Below, one piece after another: positions 6,469-8,568 of a DNA stretch of 8,568 nucleotides; within the stretch, counting starts at the first letter, position 1, and the number at the start of each line of letters is the position of its first letter. The position numbers and the translations under genes were made by a program. This DNA comes from Gammaproteobacteria bacterium (lineage in GTDB: Bacteria > Pseudomonadota > Gammaproteobacteria > Granulosicoccales > Granulosicoccaceae). The notes under the pieces are model-generated. The model saw nothing but the letters and a program-made list of their open reading frames with translations, did not search any database and was not told the DNA's origin. Location of the stretch: NCBI GenBank assembly GCA_003511825.1, contig DOIU01000071.1, positions 1-8,568 of the forward strand, written 5' to 3'.

Positions 6469-7007
6469 TCGGCGTCTGCAGGCAATAATGACCGATTCAG
6501 CACGCGCAGCTTGAGATTGCCCTGGCGCACCAACATCGCGGCATCACTCTCGCCCACCCACGACTTCATCGGTCCTTGCTGTTGCTTAGGAATACCGAGC
6601 GAGGCTGAGATCTCGGCCTCCAACGCATCCAGCGCCTGCCCTTCGTCTTTGGGTTCCATCTCAAGGTCAATTTGCTGCAACAGGCCGTCACGGAACTGGT
6701 AACCAGCTTTAAGGACCTTGTGGCGCGCGAGAAACACATTCGCAGGCGCATCAAACACACAGACCTGCAGCAAAGTGGCCTTTTTCTGTGTCGGCACGCC
6801 ACCCTTCTCGGAGGTGCAACGCGCCTCTTGACCAAAATGACGCTGTGCGATCTTGAGCGTATCATCAACGCCCATGCCCAGACGCGTATCGCTGAGTGAG
6901 AAGCGATCTGTGTCCTGGACCAGCTTCAGCGCGTAAGAACTCGTCATACAACCTCCCAGGAGCAGAAAGCCCAATGCCAGTGATGTCGCGCGACCCCAGG
7001 AGCGCAT
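6438..7007 (-). CDS. Small lipoprotein of unknown function, coupled to the protease gene
   Basis: I do not recognise this family. The 189-residue protein begins with a short basic n-region, a hydrophobic stretch and a lipobox LLLGGC, with lipidation at C20. Position +2 is Met, not Asp, so by the Lol rule it should reach the outer membrane. The mature part is mostly soluble, with C64 and C83 as a possible disulfide, and an acidic helical stretch around 118-138 (EPKDEGQALDALEAEISAS). The ATG at 7007-7005 overlaps the protease stop as TGATG, indicating coupled translation. A GTG three bases earlier is an alternative. The 3' end overlaps the sortase gene by 31 bp on the opposite strand. Being second in an operon with a secreted protease, it could be a partner or chaperone for it, or merely co-expressed; the sequence does not say which. 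Confidence 0.8.
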   Translation of the reverse strand: MRSWGRATSLALGFLLLGGCMTSSYALKLVQDTDRFSLSDTRLGMGVDDTLKIAQRHFGQEARCTSEKGGVPTQKKATLLQVCVFDAPANVFLARHKVLKAGYQFRDGLLQQIDLEMEPKDEGQALDALEAEISASLGIPKQQQGPMKSWVGESDAAMLVRQGNLKLRVLNRSLLPADADYERITPRAR

Positions 7008-7966
7008 CACTTGACACCCCGGCGTCGACCAACGCGAAAACCCAAACCCGCCAAAGCCAACAGCGCTAAGCCACCGAGTGCACCACCACCTCCAGAACTG
7101 CTGGAACCGCCCGAGCCATTGGAATCAGGTGTGACCGCATCTTCTGAATATTGACCGATCCAATCGAGAAACGAACTGGTCCGGGTGTACACGCCGTAGA
7201 ACTCCGCCAGCGCACAACCATTGCCGTAGCTCACAACGCCTGCCTGCTGCAACTGACCATTGCTTTCAATAATGAGGGGGCCGCCACTGTCACCACCGCA
7301 ACTGTCTTTACCACCGGCCTCAAAACCCGCGCAAATTTGGCTGGAGACGATCAAGCCCCCGTAGGAGCTATTGCAGACGCTATTGGAGACGACTGGCACA
7401 TCGACCTCTTTCAATTTCTCAGGGTATCGGTCGGCCTCTTGGGTGAACGCATCGTAGCGTGTCGCTCCCCAGCCAATCACTGTTGCATCAGCGCCGGCAG
7501 AGACGGAATCCAGTGTGAGACGCATCGGTGTATCTGATACGGCGTTGGCGAGCTCAAGCAAAGCAATATCATTGGGCGAGGTGGTTTCTCTCGGGTCGTA
7601 GTTCTCGTGAGTAATGATATTGGTCACCACCAGCTCTTCCGGCTGACTGTTCAGATTGTCAATGCCCAGGACCACGCGAATACTCTCTGCGGGGAATTTA
7701 ATGTATTCGCCTGAAGCATCTTCTACGAAGAAGCAATGCGCTGCACTCAAAACCCATTGATCATCGATCAGGGTGCCACCGCAAAACTGCCGATTAAATA
7801 GATTTGCGCCCACATCGGGTGATCGCACAATAGCGGCCATCCCCGGCCATTTATCGATACTGGTATATTGCCCACCGATGATTCGAGGCTGGATGTCAGC
7901 AGCCGCTGCCGACAGAGAAAAACTTCCGCAAAGCAGCGCCAACAAACTTCTATAACCAAATTTCAT
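7007..7966 (-). CDS. Secreted trypsin-like serine protease (S1A) with GlyGly-CTERM sorting tail
   Basis: This is a secreted endopeptidase of 319 residues: a Sec signal peptide (1 to about 23), then a short propeptide ending QPR before IIGG, the usual activation site. The chymotrypsin-fold catalytic triad is H77 (LSAAHC), D133 (NDIALLEL) and S227 (GGDSGGPL). D221, six residues before the serine, marks trypsin-like preference for Lys/Arg. Cysteines C62-C78, C198-C212 and C223-C251 fit the conserved disulfides. A Ser/Gly linker leads into a C-terminal tail: GGGG at 292-295, a hydrophobic segment and GRRRG. This is a GlyGly-CTERM signal, normally processed by a rhombosortase in type II secretion-dependent bacteria. 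None is encoded here. An ATG at 7981, 15 bases upstream and in frame, is possible and has AGG four bases before it. I prefer 7966 because MKFGYRSLLALL is a cleaner signal-peptide start. The gene overlaps the lipoprotein by one base. Confidence 0.92.
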   Translation of the reverse strand: MKFGYRSLLALLCGSFSLSAAAADIQPRIIGGQYTSIDKWPGMAAIVRSPDVGANLFNRQFCGGTLIDDQWVLSAAHCFFVEDASGEYIKFPAESIRVVLGIDNLNSQPEELVVTNIITHENYDPRETTSPNDIALLELANAVSDTPMRLTLDSVSAGADATVIGWGATRYDAFTQEADRYPEKLKEVDVPVVSNSVCNSSYGGLIVSSQICAGFEAGGKDSCGGDSGGPLIIESNGQLQQAGVVSYGNGCALAEFYGVYTRTSSFLDWIGQYSEDAVTPDSNGSGGSSSSGGGGALGGLALLALAGLGFRVGRRRGVK

Positions 7967-7985
7967 GATGCGTGATTCCATAAAA

Positions 7986-8001
7986 CCTACAGCATTGTAG
8001 G
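7986..8001. promoter_or_regulatory. Perfect 6+4+6 palindrome over the protease leader (candidate operator)
   Basis: On the minus strand the sequence reads CCTACA-ATGC-TGTAGG, followed by TTTT and then the ATG at 7981. The left arm plus loop contains TACAAT (7999-7994), a 5-of-6 match to the -10 box, and the right arm contains AGG, a possible Shine-Dalgarno. No good -35 sits 16-18 bp upstream. A TTGCCA exists but is only 11 bp away. The palindrome could be a repressor site over a promoter, or an RNA hairpin hiding the ribosome site of the longer start. If TACAAT is the -10, transcription would begin near 7987 and favour the ATG at 7966. Confidence 0.35.
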
Positions 8002-8055
8002 CATTTGAAGTGGCAAATATGTGCCGCTATCCGTTCGGTCACGAAATGCGGCTCC

Positions 8056-8568
8056 CTAGTGATGCAAAGTCCTCGACATATCGGCGGCCTGCGGCCGCTT
8101 CTCCACATTGGCGGGCGTATCCTGTGATGCGTATCGAATCACCATAAACACAAAGAACTGCGCCCCGAAGATGAGAGAGGCCAACCACATATGCAATGGC
8201 TGAGCAAAAGCGGGCATATTCATCCGATCCATAGCGACACCCAGCAGGATCGTGGTCAAGACCAAGCCAGCCATGCCAATGCCCACGCGGCGCAGCACAC
8301 GACTGCCTCGGCAATGCCGCCACAACTGCCACACCAGCCAAAGATTGGTGAATAAAATAATGGACGAAAAGGATCGATGAACCAGAAAAATAAGTGGCAA
8401 ACTCTCTACCCAGAGATTGCGACTGCCGTAGTTGTAGTGATGCGCAATAATATCAACCGCCTCACGCACCTGCGTACCCATGGCCATTTGCAGCAAGGTC
8501 ATGCCCATGGCCACTTTGAGTACTGTGGGTAATACCGGCGGCAAGCCTGCAACATCCTCGTTATAAAA
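8056..8568 (-). CDS. ctaA: COX15/CtaA-family heme A synthase, C-terminal half (partial, runs off right edge)
   Basis: The 170 visible residues are the second four-helix half of an integral membrane heme A synthase, which oxidises the C8 methyl of heme O to the formyl group of heme A for terminal oxidases. Diagnostic features are GTQVREAVD (about 31-39), HRSFS with H64, and a PLHMWLASLIFGAQFF helix with H126. The two histidines are the expected axial pair for the cofactor heme in this half. Four membrane segments lie at roughly 14-33, 57-80, 95-113 and 124-145, followed by a short polar tail. The frame is open to the window end with no stop, and a typical family member has about 330-350 residues with eight helices, so the N-terminal half is outside. 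A TTG at 8544 is an internal Leu codon, not the start. No cox genes are visible, so pathway placement rests on family identity. Confidence 0.85.
   Translation of the reverse strand, partial: FYNEDVAGLPPVLPTVLKVAMGMTLLQMAMGTQVREAVDIIAHHYNYGSRNLWVESLPLIFLVHRSFSSIILFTNLWLVWQLWRHCRGSRVLRRVGIGMAGLVLTTILLGVAMDRMNMPAFAQPLHMWLASLIFGAQFFVFMVIRYASQDTPANVEKRPQAADMSRTLHH

Noticed and set aside
8002..8055. GCCGC/GCGGC inverted pair downstream of ctaA as a terminator
   Set aside because: The arms are 5 bp with a loop of about 20 nt and no following T tract.
8084..8098. Perfect GC hairpin GCGGCC-TGC-GGCCGC near the end of ctaA
   Set aside because: It is inside the coding sequence before the stop and has no T run on either strand, so it is not supported as a terminator; probably a codon-driven GC palindrome.

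Overview
The window looks like chromosomal DNA from a gammaproteobacterium, probably marine or aquatic. The start of a ParE-type topoisomerase IV gene lies at the left edge and the C-terminal half of a heme A synthase (CtaA/COX15) gene at the right edge. Between them are Tat-, Sec- and lipoprotein-type envelope proteins. Two different C-terminal surface-sorting signals occur within 4.2 kb, a combination typical of Gram-negative aquatic bacteria. No insertion sequences, tRNA genes, rRNA genes or CRISPR arrays were seen.

Layout, left to right. parE is partial, on the minus strand, and reads off the left edge. A roughly 200-bp divergent intergenic region follows. Next is a plus-strand DUF882/MepK-like peptidoglycan endopeptidase, which converges on a minus-strand two-component pair, response regulator then histidine kinase. 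The pair is transcribed divergently from a plus-strand pair: a large VIT-vWA surface protein with a C-terminal sorting signal, and a class GN sortase. The four central genes form the known 'proteobacterial dedicated sortase system' (PdsS kinase, PdsR regulator, marine sortase target, class GN sortase). Converging on the sortase gene from the right is a minus-strand pair, a trypsin-like protease ending in a GlyGly-CTERM tail and a small lipoprotein of unknown function. The ctaA end follows.

How the genes may work together. PdsS probably senses something in the periplasm through a sugar-binding-like (CBM9-like) domain and phosphorylates PdsR. PdsR may bind a tandem 11-bp-spaced heptamer found in the divergent promoter region, controlling both its own operon and the target/sortase operon. 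The sortase is encoded directly after its presumed sole substrate, with a 4-bp overlap, and would cleave the target near an atypical MPQGATG motif. The GlyGly-CTERM protease would be processed by a different enzyme, a rhombosortase, which is not in the window. Any functional link between the protease/lipoprotein pair and the sortase system is conjecture.

The least explained items are the 11-bp direct repeat, the palindrome over the protease leader, the unknown lipoprotein coupled to the protease, and the non-canonical sorting motif.
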